A stretch of DNA of 12,144 nucleotides from DATEJJ01 sp039649115 (GCA_039649115.1 JBBWZQ010000113.1:1-12144), one strand, 5' to 3'. Counted from the first letter of the stretch, positions 1 to 7,908 are shown. Program-made: numbers and translations. Notes: generated by a model not told the origin, from the sequence alone.

Positions 1-2
1 GT

Positions 3-3000
3 ACCGCGGCACACCAGGCCGGTGTCGCGGCCACGGCGGCGGCGCAGGCCGGTACCGACGCGGCGGCCTCGGCGCAGGCGGCGAAACAGGCTGGCGACTA
101 CGCGGCCAGCGCCGGGGCCGACGCGGCGACGGTGCGGGCCGCCGCGGCCAGAGCCCAGTCGAACGCGGACCGGGCCACCCGCGCGGCGCAGGCGGCGGTC
201 TCGTTCGCCAACATCGCGGCGAACGCGGCGTTCACCGCACGCGACGCGGCGAACCGCGCGGTGGCCGATGCCAACGCCGCGGCGGCGGCCGCGGACGACG
301 CGGCGGACCATGCGGGTCAGGCAGCTGACGCGGCGGCCCTGGCCACCGCGCACGCCAACGCCGCGGTGCAGGCGGCGCAGGCCGCCGTCGATGCCGCCAC
401 TGCGGCCAGGGTGGTGTACGACGCGGCGCGGGCGGCCGACACGCAACGCATCCGGATCGCCTTCGAACAGGGTGACGAGGCCGCGCTCGCCGCCTCGACC
501 GAGGTCGCCCGGCTGCAGAACCAGGCCGGCTGGGACGCGGCGCAGCAGGCGAAGCGCTCGGCGGAGGTCAACCGGCTCATCGCCGAGGCCACCGACCCGG
601 CCACGCCCCAGCCAGCCGCGGTGAACGACGCCCGCAAGGTGGCCCTGGCACTGGCCGGCGCCGAAGGCAGTTGGACCCGTGCCGCGGCGATGGATGCTCT
701 CGGCAGCAGTGACGCGATGCTGCTGGAGTTCGTGCATTCGGGTATCGCCGACGCCGCGGGTCAGGACGACCGGGCGACCCTGTCCGCTCTCATGGGGACC
801 GGCAGCGATGCCATGCGTACCGCCGCGCAGGCGGCGATGGACGGCTCGGACGCGGACGTGGCCACCTTCCTCCAGACGCGTGACTACCCCGGCCGGCTGG
901 CCGAGGACCGGCTGGCGGTCAACCAGATCCAGGCCGCCGCGCGTGCGGCGGGTGACACGGTCACCGTGCAACAGGCGCAGCGGGCCCTGGACGCAGGTAC
1001 CGGTCAGGCGCTGCGGCAGTTCCTGGAGATCGGCCAGTACGGCGCCGCGGCCGCCGACCAGCGGGTCAAGGTCAACCAGATCCTGGCCGACCCGGACAGC
1101 GGCCCGGAACTGGCGGCCGCCGCCCAGATCGCCCTGGACGGGCCACCCGCGTTCCTGACCCAGTTCCTCGCGGTCGGCCGGTTCGCGGCGGCCCAGCGCG
1201 ACCAGGACAGTGCCTCCCATGACGCGGTGGTCTCCGCGCTGCTCGCGCAGGCCGCGGAGGCGGCAGCCGTGGCCGTGCAGAACGCCATGGAGGCGCAGGC
1301 CGCCGCGGCCACCGCCCGGAACGCGGCGGGCGACGCCGCCAGGTACGCGCAGCAGGCGGCCGACTCGGCCGCCGAGGCCGCCGGGTACGCCCAGCAGGCG
1401 CAGCAATCGGCCGCGCAGGCGCGCGACTCGGCCGCCCGCGCCGCCGCCTCGGCCAACACTGCGGTGGCCGCGGCCGCCGCGGCCAACAACGCCGCGCGCA
1501 GAGCCGCCAGGTCGGCGGTCTGGGCGCAGGCCTCGGCCGAGCACGCCGCGACTTCCGCGACGCAGGCGTACGCCGCGGCCAGGAACGCCTACAACGCCGC
1601 GGTCGCCGCCGGCAAGGACGCGCGGGCCGCCGTGGCCGCCGCCACCGAGGCGTTCAACGCGGCCAGGCGGCAGAGCGCCGCCGAGGTGGCCCGGTGGGCG
1701 TACCTGGAGGCACAGAAGTGCCAGGCACCAGGTGTCGACACCCAGACGTGCATGGACAACATCAACAAGATCATCAAGAATCCGGCCAAGGTCGCGTACA
1801 TCAACGCCGGCGTCTGCGAGACGCTGTACCAGCAGGGCAGCCCGGCCTACCAGGCCTGCCTCGGCGACGTGCTGAACCCCAACTTCGAGCAGAACCAGAC
1901 TCTGCTCGTCCTGGAAGCGATCGTCACGCTGGCCACTGCGGTGTTCACCGCGCTGGCAACCATCGATCTCGGTGTGATCGTCGCATTCGGGATCGCCGCC
2001 TGTGCCGGTGTCTGCGCGGCGATCCTGGAGATCGCCTCACCCTTCCTCACGCCGGAACTCGTCGGCCTGCCGGTCGAGGGGTTCGGGCTGCTCGCCGGAA
2101 CCACCGTCAGCCTGCGCACCGCGGCCGTACTGGAGCGGTCCGCGGTCGAGGGCAAGGCACAGGACGCCGCCCTCGCCCGGCTGATCTCCGCCATCAAGCT
2201 GTGCGGCCGCAACAACAGCTTCGCCGCGGGTACGCCGGTGCTGCTTGCCGACGGAAGCAGTAGACCGATCCAGGACCTCCGCACCGGAGACCGGGTGCTG
2301 TCGACCGACCCGGTCACCGGTGCCACGGACGCCGAACCGGTCACCGGCACCATCACCGGTACCGGGGTCAAGCATCTCGTCGACGTCACTGTGGACACGG
2401 ACGGCCAGGCCGGTTCCGCGACGGCCACGTTGACCGCGACCGACAACCACCCGTTCTGGGTCGCCGACACCGGGGACTGGGTCACCGCGGGCAACCTGCG
2501 GGCAGGGCAGTGGCTGCGAACCGGCAGCGGTACCTGGGTCCAGATCACCGGCACCGACCGCCGGACCGAAACCACCACCGTCCACAACCTCACCGTCGCC
2601 ACGTACCACACCTTCTACGTGGCCGCCGGCACCGCGTCGGCACTTGTCCACAACGACTGCGGCAACTACCACTGGGCACCGATCCCCGCGCCAAAGGATG
2701 TGCTGCCCCGCGAGCTGTGGTGGGATCCGAGTCAGGGTATACCCGTCATCGGGCGGTGGCCGGGTGTCACCCTCCCGGGCCGATGGCCCGGCCACACCTT
2801 CTTCAATCTCCCGTTGAAGGACTGGACACCGGAGAAGAATGATGCGTGGATCCAGTCGATCAAAGACCAGCGGGGGACGGTCTACGTGGGCTCGCCGACC
2901 CAGGGCAACTACTGGAACAAGGACAAGAAGGAACCGTCGACGTTCGCGCGGGAGATCCAGCAGCTCCTGGACGACGGGTACCGCTGGGTCGGTGACTATC

Positions 3001-3020
3001 TCGTTCCGCCTCCCCTGTGA
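3..3020 (+). CDS. Polymorphic toxin with ALF repeats, Hint domain and C-terminal toxin module (5' partial)
   Basis: The frame is open to the left edge, so the gene begins upstream; 1005 residues are visible, numbered here from the codon at base 3. Residues 1-155 and about 404-568 are Ala-rich heptad-like stretches, probably long helices or coiled coils. Residues about 206-393 hold four degenerate ALF-type repeats, each ending in F-[LV]-x-x-G/R-x-[YF]-like motifs, with the Phe at 243, 289, 340 and 388. Two hydrophobic segments lie at about 634-655 and 656-677. A pretoxin Hint domain spans 738-884: it opens with NSFAAGTPVLLADG, has the T-x-x-HPFWV block and closes with LVHN, the usual self-cleavage boundary. 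The last ~120 residues form the putative toxin. The family is known to deliver C-terminal toxins to competitors; Hint autoprocessing would release this one. The following gene probably encodes immunity. Confidence 0.88.
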   Translation, partial: TAAHQAGVAATAAAQAGTDAAASAQAAKQAGDYAASAGADAATVRAAAARAQSNADRATRAAQAAVSFANIAANAAFTARDAANRAVADANAAAAAADDAADHAGQAADAAALATAHANAAVQAAQAAVDAATAARVVYDAARAADTQRIRIAFEQGDEAALAASTEVARLQNQAGWDAAQQAKRSAEVNRLIAEATDPATPQPAAVNDARKVALALAGAEGSWTRAAAMDALGSSDAMLLEFVHSGIADAAGQDDRATLSALMGTGSDAMRTAAQAAMDGSDADVATFLQTRDYPGRLAEDRLAVNQIQAAARAAGDTVTVQQAQRALDAGTGQALRQFLEIGQYGAAAADQRVKVNQILADPDSGPELAAAAQIALDGPPAFLTQFLAVGRFAAAQRDQDSASHDAVVSALLAQAAEAAAVAVQNAMEAQAAAATARNAAGDAARYAQQAADSAAEAAGYAQQAQQSAAQARDSAARAAASANTAVAAAAAANNAARRAARSAVWAQASAEHAATSATQAYAAARNAYNAAVAAGKDARAAVAAATEAFNAARRQSAAEVARWAYLEAQKCQAPGVDTQTCMDNINKIIKNPAKVAYINAGVCETLYQQGSPAYQACLGDVLNPNFEQNQTLLVLEAIVTLATAVFTALATIDLGVIVAFGIAACAGVCAAILEIASPFLTPELVGLPVEGFGLLAGTTVSLRTAAVLERSAVEGKAQDAALARLISAIKLCGRNNSFAAGTPVLLADGSSRPIQDLRTGDRVLSTDPVTGATDAEPVTGTITGTGVKHLVDVTVDTDGQAGSATATLTATDNHPFWVADTGDWVTAGNLRAGQWLRTGSGTWVQITGTDRRTETTTVHNLTVATYHTFYVAAGTASALVHNDCGNYHWAPIPAPKDVLPRELWWDPSQGIPVIGRWPGVTLPGRWPGHTFFNLPLKDWTPEKNDAWIQSIKDQRGTVYVGSPTQGNYWNKDKKEPSTFAREIQQLLDDGYRWVGDYLVPPPL
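618..1181 (+). repeat. Four tandem ALF-type protein repeats within the toxin gene
   Basis: Four units of about 46-51 codons recur here. Each has a helix rich in Ala and Arg/Gln followed by a conserved F-L/V turn: EFVHSG, TFLQTRDYPGR, QFLEIGQY, QFLAVGRF. The preceding helices carry related patterns such as AAQAAMDG, QAQRALDAG and AAQIALDG. This matches the short ALF repeats common in actinobacterial secreted toxins. Their function is unknown; a stalk or delivery role is inferred from their place between Ala-rich coiled regions. Confidence 0.6.
2214..2654 (+). other. Pretoxin Hint (intein-like) domain region
   Basis: The encoded segment begins NSFAAGTPVLLADGSS-RPIQDL, continues with GDRVLSTDP, includes TDNHPFWV, and ends TYHTFYVAAG...ALVHN. 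These are the conserved blocks of Hint domains that precede toxins. The first residue is Ser rather than Cys (a Cys lies five residues upstream). The block His (816) and terminal His-Asn (883-884) are present, so autocleavage after Asn884 is plausible. Confidence 0.8.
2655..3017 (+). other. Unnamed C-terminal toxin module of the polymorphic toxin
   Basis: This is the ~120-residue variable tip after the Hint boundary. Recognisable landmarks are VIGRWPGV, WPGHTFFNLP, DWTPEKNDAWIQ, RGTVYVGSP, STFAREIQQLL and a GYRWVGDYLVPP end. I recall similar tails (N-D-x-W, VY-x-SP, FARE, GDY-x-PP) at the ends of RHS- and Hint-type proteins, but I cannot assign a named fold or catalytic activity. Candidate functional residues are the conserved Asp, His, Arg and Glu in these motifs. 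Confidence 0.55.
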
Positions 3021-3038
3021 GGCCGGCGGACGGCGCCG

Positions 3039-3554
3039 ATGGCCACGGTGAGGACGCTGCTCGGGCGGCGGTTCAACGGGTACCGCGGGGTCCGGCTGCC
3101 CCACGATATGGACGCGGTGGTGGAGTCCGTGGTGGTCGCGTACCTCGACGCTCCGGCGGCCACGCGACAGGAGACGCTGGACGCGGTGCGGCCGGACGCG
3201 GCGGGAGTGCTGACCGCGTACGGCGAGCGGATGGCCGCCATGGCCGTGCGTACCGACTCGGTGGTTCCGCTCTACCGCGGCGTCGTCGCGATGGGAATGG
3301 CACTGTCCAGACTGGACGATCCACGTTTCAGCGTCATCGTGCTCGCGGCGGTGCATGACAGCGCCACGAGACTGGGCACCAGCCTCGCCCGGATCCTGGA
3401 GGACGCCCGCAGGTACCTGCCGCAGCCGGCGTACGACCTCTTCCAGGCGTTCACCGAGCGCACAGCGAGAGACAAGTCCCTGCCCGCCATGGGGCTGGCC
3501 GCGTACGGGAGCAAGGAAGACTTCCGGTACGGCAGCGGCCCCACGGCGGCGTGA
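3039..3554 (+). CDS. Probable cognate immunity protein
   Basis: This 171-residue protein starts 18 bases after the toxin stop on the same strand. The ATG is preceded by a weak GGCGGA at 3025-3030. It has no signal peptide or clear membrane segment and looks all-helical and cytosolic, with Ala- and Arg-rich helices and a C-terminal YLPQPAYDLFQAF stretch. I recognise no family. The immunity role is inferred from position: genes directly downstream of Hint-toxin genes usually encode proteins that bind and neutralise the C-terminal toxin. Tight spacing suggests co-transcription with the toxin. It could instead be an unrelated hypothetical protein. Confidence 0.75.
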   Translation: MATVRTLLGRRFNGYRGVRLPHDMDAVVESVVVAYLDAPAATRQETLDAVRPDAAGVLTAYGERMAAMAVRTDSVVPLYRGVVAMGMALSRLDDPRFSVIVLAAVHDSATRLGTSLARILEDARRYLPQPAYDLFQAFTERTARDKSLPAMGLAAYGSKEDFRYGSGPTAA

Positions 3555-3568
3555 GTCACGATCCGCCG

Positions 3569-3670
3569 GCGCCCTACCTGGTCGGCCAGCAGGGGTGTGA
3601 TGCTGGCGGCGTTGGTGGGGTGGCCGAGCAGGTTGCCCTGTCCGATGTCGCAGCCGCGTCGGGTGAGTTG
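3569..3670 (-). pseudogene. Possible remnant of an EAL (c-di-GMP phosphodiesterase) domain C-terminus
   Basis: Read on the - strand from 3670, about 34 codons give QLTRRGCDIGQGNLLGHP followed by TNAASITPLLA. This closely follows the C-terminal signature of EAL domains, LRxLGCDxxQGYLFxRPxPAxxLxxLL. Upstream on the same strand the pattern does not continue, and the catalytic EAL-containing part is absent, so it would be a fragment left by rearrangement. Chance similarity in GC-rich sequence cannot be excluded. The rest of 3555-3815 shows no gene. Confidence 0.4.
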
Positions 3671-3757
3671 CCCGCGCCGCCGGCAGGACGCTCCCCGGCG
3701 GAAGCGGCCGAAACCGCGTCCACGCCTCGACGGAGGTACCTCGGAGACCATGCGAGA

Positions 3758-3803
3758 GATAATCAACCGCGCGATGGATCTGTGATCATCCGCTACGAAA
3801 GGA
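3758..3803 (+). promoter_or_regulatory. Possible promoter -10 and ribosome binding site for the amidohydrolase
   Basis: An AT-richer patch sits in otherwise GC-rich DNA. GATAAT at 3758-3763 resembles a -10 box, with no convincing -35 partner. AAAGGA at 3798-3803 lies 12 bases before the ATG at 3816, a long but usable spacing. A small dyad (GGAT...ATCC) lies at 3776-3790. The same GAAAGGACG string precedes the metallo-hydrolase start at 8254. Confidence 0.3.
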
Positions 3804-3815
3804 CGGCGCCGTCCC

Positions 3816-4634
3816 ATGACCGTGATCGACGTGTGGGCGCAGCATCCCACCCAGCGCTTTATCCAGCATGAGATGTTCGACTCCTTGCGTCGTTGGACCG
3901 GCGCCGACGCTCTGACCGGCGAACTTCCGGTCGAGATGACGATCGCCGCCATGGACGCCGCCGGTGTGGACATCTCCCTACTCAGCGCGTGGTACGGGCC
4001 TGAAGGGGCGCTCATCTCCAACGACGAAGTCGCCGGCTTCGTCGCACGCGCCCCCGGCCGCCTCGCCGGGCTCGCCTCGGTCGACCTGCGCAAACCCGTC
4101 GCGGCGGTTCGAGAGTTGCGTCGCTGTGTCCGTGAACTCGGCTTCAAAGGATTGCGCGTGGTGCCCTGGCTGTGGGGCTGGCCGCCGGACGACCGCCACT
4201 ACTACCCGCTGTACGCCGAGTGCGTGGCGCTGGGCATCCCGTTCTGCACGCAGGTCGGGCACACCGGTCCGCTGCGCACCTCGGAAACCGGTCGCCCCAT
4301 CCCGTACCTGGACAACGTCGCCTTGGACTTCCCGGAGCTGACGATCGTCGCTGGCCACATCGGTTACCCGTGGACCGAGGAAATGATCGCGGTGGCGCGC
4401 AAGCACGAGAACGTGTACATCGACACCTCCGCCTACACCAGCAAGCGCATCCCGCCCGAGCTCGTCGCGTACCTGCGCGGCAAACACCACAAGGTCCTGT
4501 TCGGCACCAACTACCCGATGATCACCGCGGACCGCGCCCTGGCCGACCTCGGGCTTCTGGAGCTCACGGACGAGGCCAGGGAGCTGTACCTGCACGGGCA
4601 CGCGGAGCTGATCTTTCAGTTCCGGGCGGCATAG
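3816..4634 (+). CDS. Amidohydrolase-2 family protein (ACMSD-like) with altered metal site
   Basis: This 272-residue protein is near normal length for the amidohydrolase-2 / ACMSD-like TIM-barrel family of hydrolases and decarboxylases. Family features are the IDV start, A-x-A-P-GRLAGLASVDLR (78-92), LGFKGLRVVP (108-117), YYPLYAEC, IPFCTQVGHTGP (His149), VAGHIGYPW (His181) and a C-terminal LFGTNYP. The metal-binding signature is changed: the N-terminal I-D-x-H-x-H is IDVWAQ, with Trp7 and Gln9 replacing both His, and the catalytic G-[ST]-D-Y-P is GTNYP with Asn232. It may be metal-free, use other ligands, or not be a classical hydrolase. It sits alone on the + strand, convergent with luxR. Substrate is unknown. 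Confidence 0.85.
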   Translation: MTVIDVWAQHPTQRFIQHEMFDSLRRWTGADALTGELPVEMTIAAMDAAGVDISLLSAWYGPEGALISNDEVAGFVARAPGRLAGLASVDLRKPVAAVRELRRCVRELGFKGLRVVPWLWGWPPDDRHYYPLYAECVALGIPFCTQVGHTGPLRTSETGRPIPYLDNVALDFPELTIVAGHIGYPWTEEMIAVARKHENVYIDTSAYTSKRIPPELVAYLRGKHHKVLFGTNYPMITADRALADLGLLELTDEARELYLHGHAELIFQFRAA

Positions 4635-4671
4635 TCCTGCATCACATCTGACGGCCTTGCTCCCCACCGCC

Positions 4672-4693
4672 GCCCGACGGCACTACCGGGCGC
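4672..4693 (+). terminator. Weak candidate terminator hairpin between convergent genes
   Basis: CGCCCG at 4672-4677 can pair with CGGGCG at 4688-4693 across a 10-base loop, 37 bases after the amidohydrolase stop. There is no T-tract, so this is only a candidate. The rest of 4635-5027 shows a small GCATG/CATGC dyad near 4791-4805 and no supported gene. Confidence 0.25.
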
Positions 4694-5027
4694 GGGTATC
4701 CGTCGCCGCTGGGTGGTGTGCGCTTGCGCCCGGCTTCGCGTGGGAGGCTTGGCTCCCCGGTGTGGACGAACTCCGGACGGTGGCGGGTTCGCATGTCGTG
4801 CATGCGGCCGAGCCTGCCCGCGCGGCTTCCGGGTCGCATCCGCGCCGGCCACGGAAACCAGCTGGTACTAGAACGAGAACGGCCCGGCATTGATCCAGAA
4901 CAGGTACGAATCCGGGCTGGCTGTCGGTCCTGGCCAACGCTTCGAGTCGAGCGGCGCCGCGGCGGGTGGGCCGGAGCGGGTTGGCCGCCCGCGTCCGAAC
5001 CAGTTCCCGGCGATCCGATTGGTGCGC

Positions 5028-7697
5028 TCAGGCGCGACCCGTTGACAGCAGCCGCAGTTCGCGGCCGCGCGCTACGGCTGAGGACCGGTCGGTGGCGCCG
5101 AGCTTGGTGTAGATGCGGCGGATGTGGGTGTTGACGGTGTTCAGCGAGACTGACAGCTGCCCGGCGATCTCGGGGCGGGTGAGGTTGGTCGGCAGGTAGC
5201 GCAGCACGCGCAGTTCGCTCGGGCTGAGCTGTTCGGCCGGTTCGGGAGCGATGGTGTGGCCGGGGGCGCCGCCGTGGACGGTGTCGAGGATGTCGGCGAC
5301 CAGCGCGGCGTGCGACGTCCCTTGCGGTGGCAGGGCGGTGAGCAGCTGCCACGCGCCGGTCATCGCGAAGGGCAGGATCAGCCGGTCCGGTTCGGCCAGG
5401 TGCAGCGCCCGTTCCATGGCTGCTCGTGCCGCGTGCTCGTCGCCCTGGCTCCGGCAGGCGAGCGCGTCCAGCAGGTGGGCCTCAATCAGGGTGAGGTAGG
5501 GGTTGCTGGGGGCGCCGCGGTCGAGGACGGCCCGCAGTTCGTGGCGGGCTCCGGCGGGGTCCTGTTCGGCGAGGCGGATCACCGCGGCGGCGTTGCGGAT
5601 CTCGCCGGTGGCGCCCAGCCGGTCGTCGACGGCGGTGAGGGTGGCCCGCGCCTGCTTGAGGTTGCCGAGGCGGGCCTGGGTGGCGATCGTCCAGGCGGTG
5701 ACTCTCGGGGTGAGCGCGTGCTGCCCCACCATGACCGCCTGCACCTGTCCGGCGGCGACGAGTTCGGCCAGCGCCTCGCGGTACTGGCCGCGTCCGGCCG
5801 GCAGCAGCGCGGAGATCAGGTGGATGAGCAGCCGGATGCCCGGCTCACCGCCGGCCCGGGTGGCGCGCCTGGCGCGGTCCAGCCACTGTTCGCCGTGGTC
5901 GAACTCGCCCGTCCAGATGAGGATCCCGGCGAGCGTCGCCTGTGCGGGGGCGATCACCGGTTCGGCGTTCCAGCCGTGTCGCGCGGCCAGCGCTATGGCG
6001 TCCTGGCAGTGCTGCTGGGCCTGGGCGAAGGAGCGGCCGATTGCGGCGAACCCCAGGTGGGCCAGGCAGGCCACTTCCAGGTACGGTCGGCCGATGTCGC
6101 GGGCGAGGGCGGCGCCTTCGCGCAGGTGACGCTCGCTGTCGGCCAGCCGCAGCGACCACGCCTCGGTGACGCCGAGGTTCAGCAGTGCGACCGCACGCAG
6201 GTCGCCGCCGAGGGCCACGTCGGCATTGGACTGCCCGGCGGCCGGCCGGGGCAGCGCGCCCACCTGCTCGAACACGCCGTCGAAGTGTCCGCGCAGCCGC
6301 GCCGACAGCAGGTCCAGCGACGCGATGGCCATCCGTAGGGTGTACGGCCGGTCGGGTGGTGTTGCGGCGGCGTACGCCCTGGCCACGTCCAGGTGCGCGG
6401 CTGCCTGGTCGAGGCGGACCTGGTCGAGGTCGGCGATCGCGTACACCAGGGCCAGCCCGGGGAAGTCCTCGCCGGTCCGGGTCGGGAAGGCGCGCAGGAG
6501 TGCGGCCACGGTTCCGGCTTGGCCGTCGAGGGTGAGGCTGAGTGCGTGGTCGGTGAGCAGCCGGGCCGCCTCGGTCCAGTCGCCGGCCGCCTGCAGGTGG
6601 CGGATGGCGTCGGCGGCCTGGGCGTGGTCGGCGAACCACCGCGCGGCGAGCCGGTGCAGTTCCGGGATGTCCGCGGGGAGGGTGCGGCGCAGCTCCAGCC
6701 GGAGCAGGCCGCTGAACAGGTGGTGGTAGCGGAACCAGGTACGGCCGGGGTCGAGTGACACGACGAATGCGTTGGTGTCCTCGAGGTCCAGCAGGATCCG
6801 TTCCGAGCCGGTGGCGCCGGTGAGCAGGTCGGCAAGTTCGCCGTTGACCCGGTCCAGCAGGCAGGTGCGCAGCAGCAGGCGCTGTACCCGTAGTGGCTGC
6901 CGGTCCAGCATCTCGGCCATCAGATACTCGGCGACCGTACGGTCGCTGCCGGAGAACTCGGCGACGAACCGTTCGGGCTGGGGGTGCCCGGCCAGGGACA
7001 GGACGGCCAGCCGCAGCCCGGCCGCCCAGCCTTCGGTCCGCTGGTGCAGCGTGGCCACCACTGGGTCGGCCAGCGTGATCCCGGCGGCGGTCAGCAACTC
7101 GCGGGTCTCGTCCTCGGTGAAGCGCAGCTGTGCGGCGCGGATCTCGGCCAGTTCCCCGGCCAGCCGCAGCCGGTGCAGGCGCAGCGGCGGGTCGCGGCGG
7201 GTGGCCACGACCGCGTGGACGCCCGGGGGGAGGTTCGTCAACAGCGCGGTGAGCTGCTCGGCGGCCTCCGCGGAGCTCAGCTCGTGCAGGTCGTCGATGA
7301 TCAGGACGAAGGGACCGCCGGGCGTGGCGAGTTCGGACAACACCTTGTCCACCATGGCCTGGCCGTTGAATCCGGGCGCCGCGGGCGGGGGCTCGGCACC
7401 GCCGGTCGCGGCGCGGACCGCGCCCAGCAGCGCGAGCCAGAACAGCTGCGCATCGTGCTGGCCCGGCTTTACGGACAGGAAGGCGATCCGCCGGTCCTGG
7501 CCCGGCCGGTCGGCCCACGTGCGCAGCAGCGAGGTCTTCCCGCTGCCGGCGGGCGCCGAGATGATCGTCACCCGCTTGCCGGCCGCGCGCTCCAGTGTGG
7601 CGAGCAGTTCGTGACGGTCGATCAACGTCGCCCGTACCGCGCCCGCCGAGCGGCTCCCGGTCGACCTGCCGGTCGGCGCGCCGTCTCCTCGAGGCAC
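5028..7697 (-). CDS. LAL-family (MalT-like) LuxR transcriptional regulator with N-terminal ATPase
   Basis: From the GTG at 7697 the protein has 889 residues, typical of large ATP-binding LuxR (LAL) regulators. Walker A is APAGSGKTS at about 48-56, Walker B is FVLIIDD at 130-136, followed by a STAND-like ATPase region (VVATRRDPPL) and a long helical, TPR-like middle. The C-terminal LuxR HTH is at about 825-884 (LSPSELRVLRYL...RPEIAGQLSVSLNTVNTHI...YTKLG). Such proteins bind DNA when ATPase and ligand sensing allow. The frame stays open to an ATG at 7868, but the extra 57 residues have no family character and cover the palindrome at 7722-7744; a GTG at 7775 is another option. It is divergent from the SDR/MBL/AKR operon, its likeliest target. 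Confidence 0.9.
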   Translation of the reverse strand: MPRGDGAPTGRSTGSRSAGAVRATLIDRHELLATLERAAGKRVTIISAPAGSGKTSLLRTWADRPGQDRRIAFLSVKPGQHDAQLFWLALLGAVRAATGGAEPPPAAPGFNGQAMVDKVLSELATPGGPFVLIIDDLHELSSAEAAEQLTALLTNLPPGVHAVVATRRDPPLRLHRLRLAGELAEIRAAQLRFTEDETRELLTAAGITLADPVVATLHQRTEGWAAGLRLAVLSLAGHPQPERFVAEFSGSDRTVAEYLMAEMLDRQPLRVQRLLLRTCLLDRVNGELADLLTGATGSERILLDLEDTNAFVVSLDPGRTWFRYHHLFSGLLRLELRRTLPADIPELHRLAARWFADHAQAADAIRHLQAAGDWTEAARLLTDHALSLTLDGQAGTVAALLRAFPTRTGEDFPGLALVYAIADLDQVRLDQAAAHLDVARAYAAATPPDRPYTLRMAIASLDLLSARLRGHFDGVFEQVGALPRPAAGQSNADVALGGDLRAVALLNLGVTEAWSLRLADSERHLREGAALARDIGRPYLEVACLAHLGFAAIGRSFAQAQQHCQDAIALAARHGWNAEPVIAPAQATLAGILIWTGEFDHGEQWLDRARRATRAGGEPGIRLLIHLISALLPAGRGQYREALAELVAAGQVQAVMVGQHALTPRVTAWTIATQARLGNLKQARATLTAVDDRLGATGEIRNAAAVIRLAEQDPAGARHELRAVLDRGAPSNPYLTLIEAHLLDALACRSQGDEHAARAAMERALHLAEPDRLILPFAMTGAWQLLTALPPQGTSHAALVADILDTVHGGAPGHTIAPEPAEQLSPSELRVLRYLPTNLTRPEIAGQLSVSLNTVNTHIRRIYTKLGATDRSSAVARGRELRLLSTGRA
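7252..7293. repeat. 42-bp exact direct repeat, copy 1 (inside luxR)
   Basis: These 42 bases encode DLHELSSAEAAEQL (on the - strand), just after the luxR Walker B motif. They recur without a mismatch at 10333-10374 in the same orientation. The segment contains the 10-base palindrome CTCCGCGGAG. Identity ends abruptly on both sides. Confidence 0.9.
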
Positions 7698-7721
7698 CCG
7701 GTCAGCGTACCGCCCCGATAG

Positions 7722-7744
7722 ATCACCGGAATCCGGTGACGACC
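7722..7744. repeat. 23-bp palindromic direct repeat, copy 1 (luxR upstream region)
   Basis: The core is a perfect dyad TCACCGG-AAT-CCGGTGA at 7723-7739, followed by CGACC. A copy differing at two positions and in the same orientation lies at 10240-10262. Here it sits 25 bases upstream of the chosen luxR start, where a regulator-binding site would be expected. It may be an operator for luxR or the divergent operon, or one end of an inserted segment. Confidence 0.65.
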
Positions 7745-7866
7745 GCTCACTGTGCCGGCGGCGAACCTGGGACACGCCCCCAATGGTGTACCACCTTTCA
7801 CTGTCCTCCAGTCGATCCGCCCCGGCACCGGGTCGCAGGTCCACCCATGACGGAAAGGGAAGCGGC

Positions 7867-7908
7867 ATGGCGTCCGATTTCGGCGCGGCGACGGCGGCGG
7901 TGGTATGA
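7867..7908 (+). pseudogene. 13-codon stub overlapping the SDR start (collapsed gene)
   Basis: A strong Shine-Dalgarno-like GGAAAGGGAAG (7852-7862) precedes ATG 7867, which opens a reading frame of only 13 residues, MASDFGAATAAVV. Its stop overlaps the next start in an ATGA at 7905-7908, the classic arrangement of coupled operon genes. The simplest reading is that an upstream operon gene lost its middle by deletion, fusing start to stop. It could also be a genuine leader peptide. Confidence 0.4.

Noticed and set aside
22..624. Arg/Pro-rich + strand open frame over the toxin gene
   Set aside because: It is a frame shadow of the Ala-rich toxin coding sequence; composition is typical of out-of-frame GC-rich DNA.
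132..1700. Ala-codon-rich low-complexity DNA considered as a tandem DNA repeat or CRISPR-like array
   Set aside because: Periodicity is at protein level (heptads and ALF repeats) with no regular identical repeat or spacer pattern.
2037..3356. Long 439-codon - strand open frame opposite the toxin 3' end
   Set aside because: It overlaps the Hint and toxin domains antisense and shows no domain of its own.
4831..4925. - strand stretch reading like protein (SYLFWINAGPFSF, stop, YQLVSVAG)
   Set aside because: It is short, interrupted by a stop, lacks a start and matches no family I know; possibly a gene scrap but not supportable.
5256..6338. 360-codon + strand open frame inside luxR
   Set aside because: Antisense shadow of the LuxR regulator; low-complexity Gly/Val/Arg composition and no motifs.
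7595..7904. Upstream extension of the SDR frame toward the luxR 5' end
   Set aside because: Translation is Arg/Pro-rich with no SDR character before about 7990; only the part after the frameshift is homologous.
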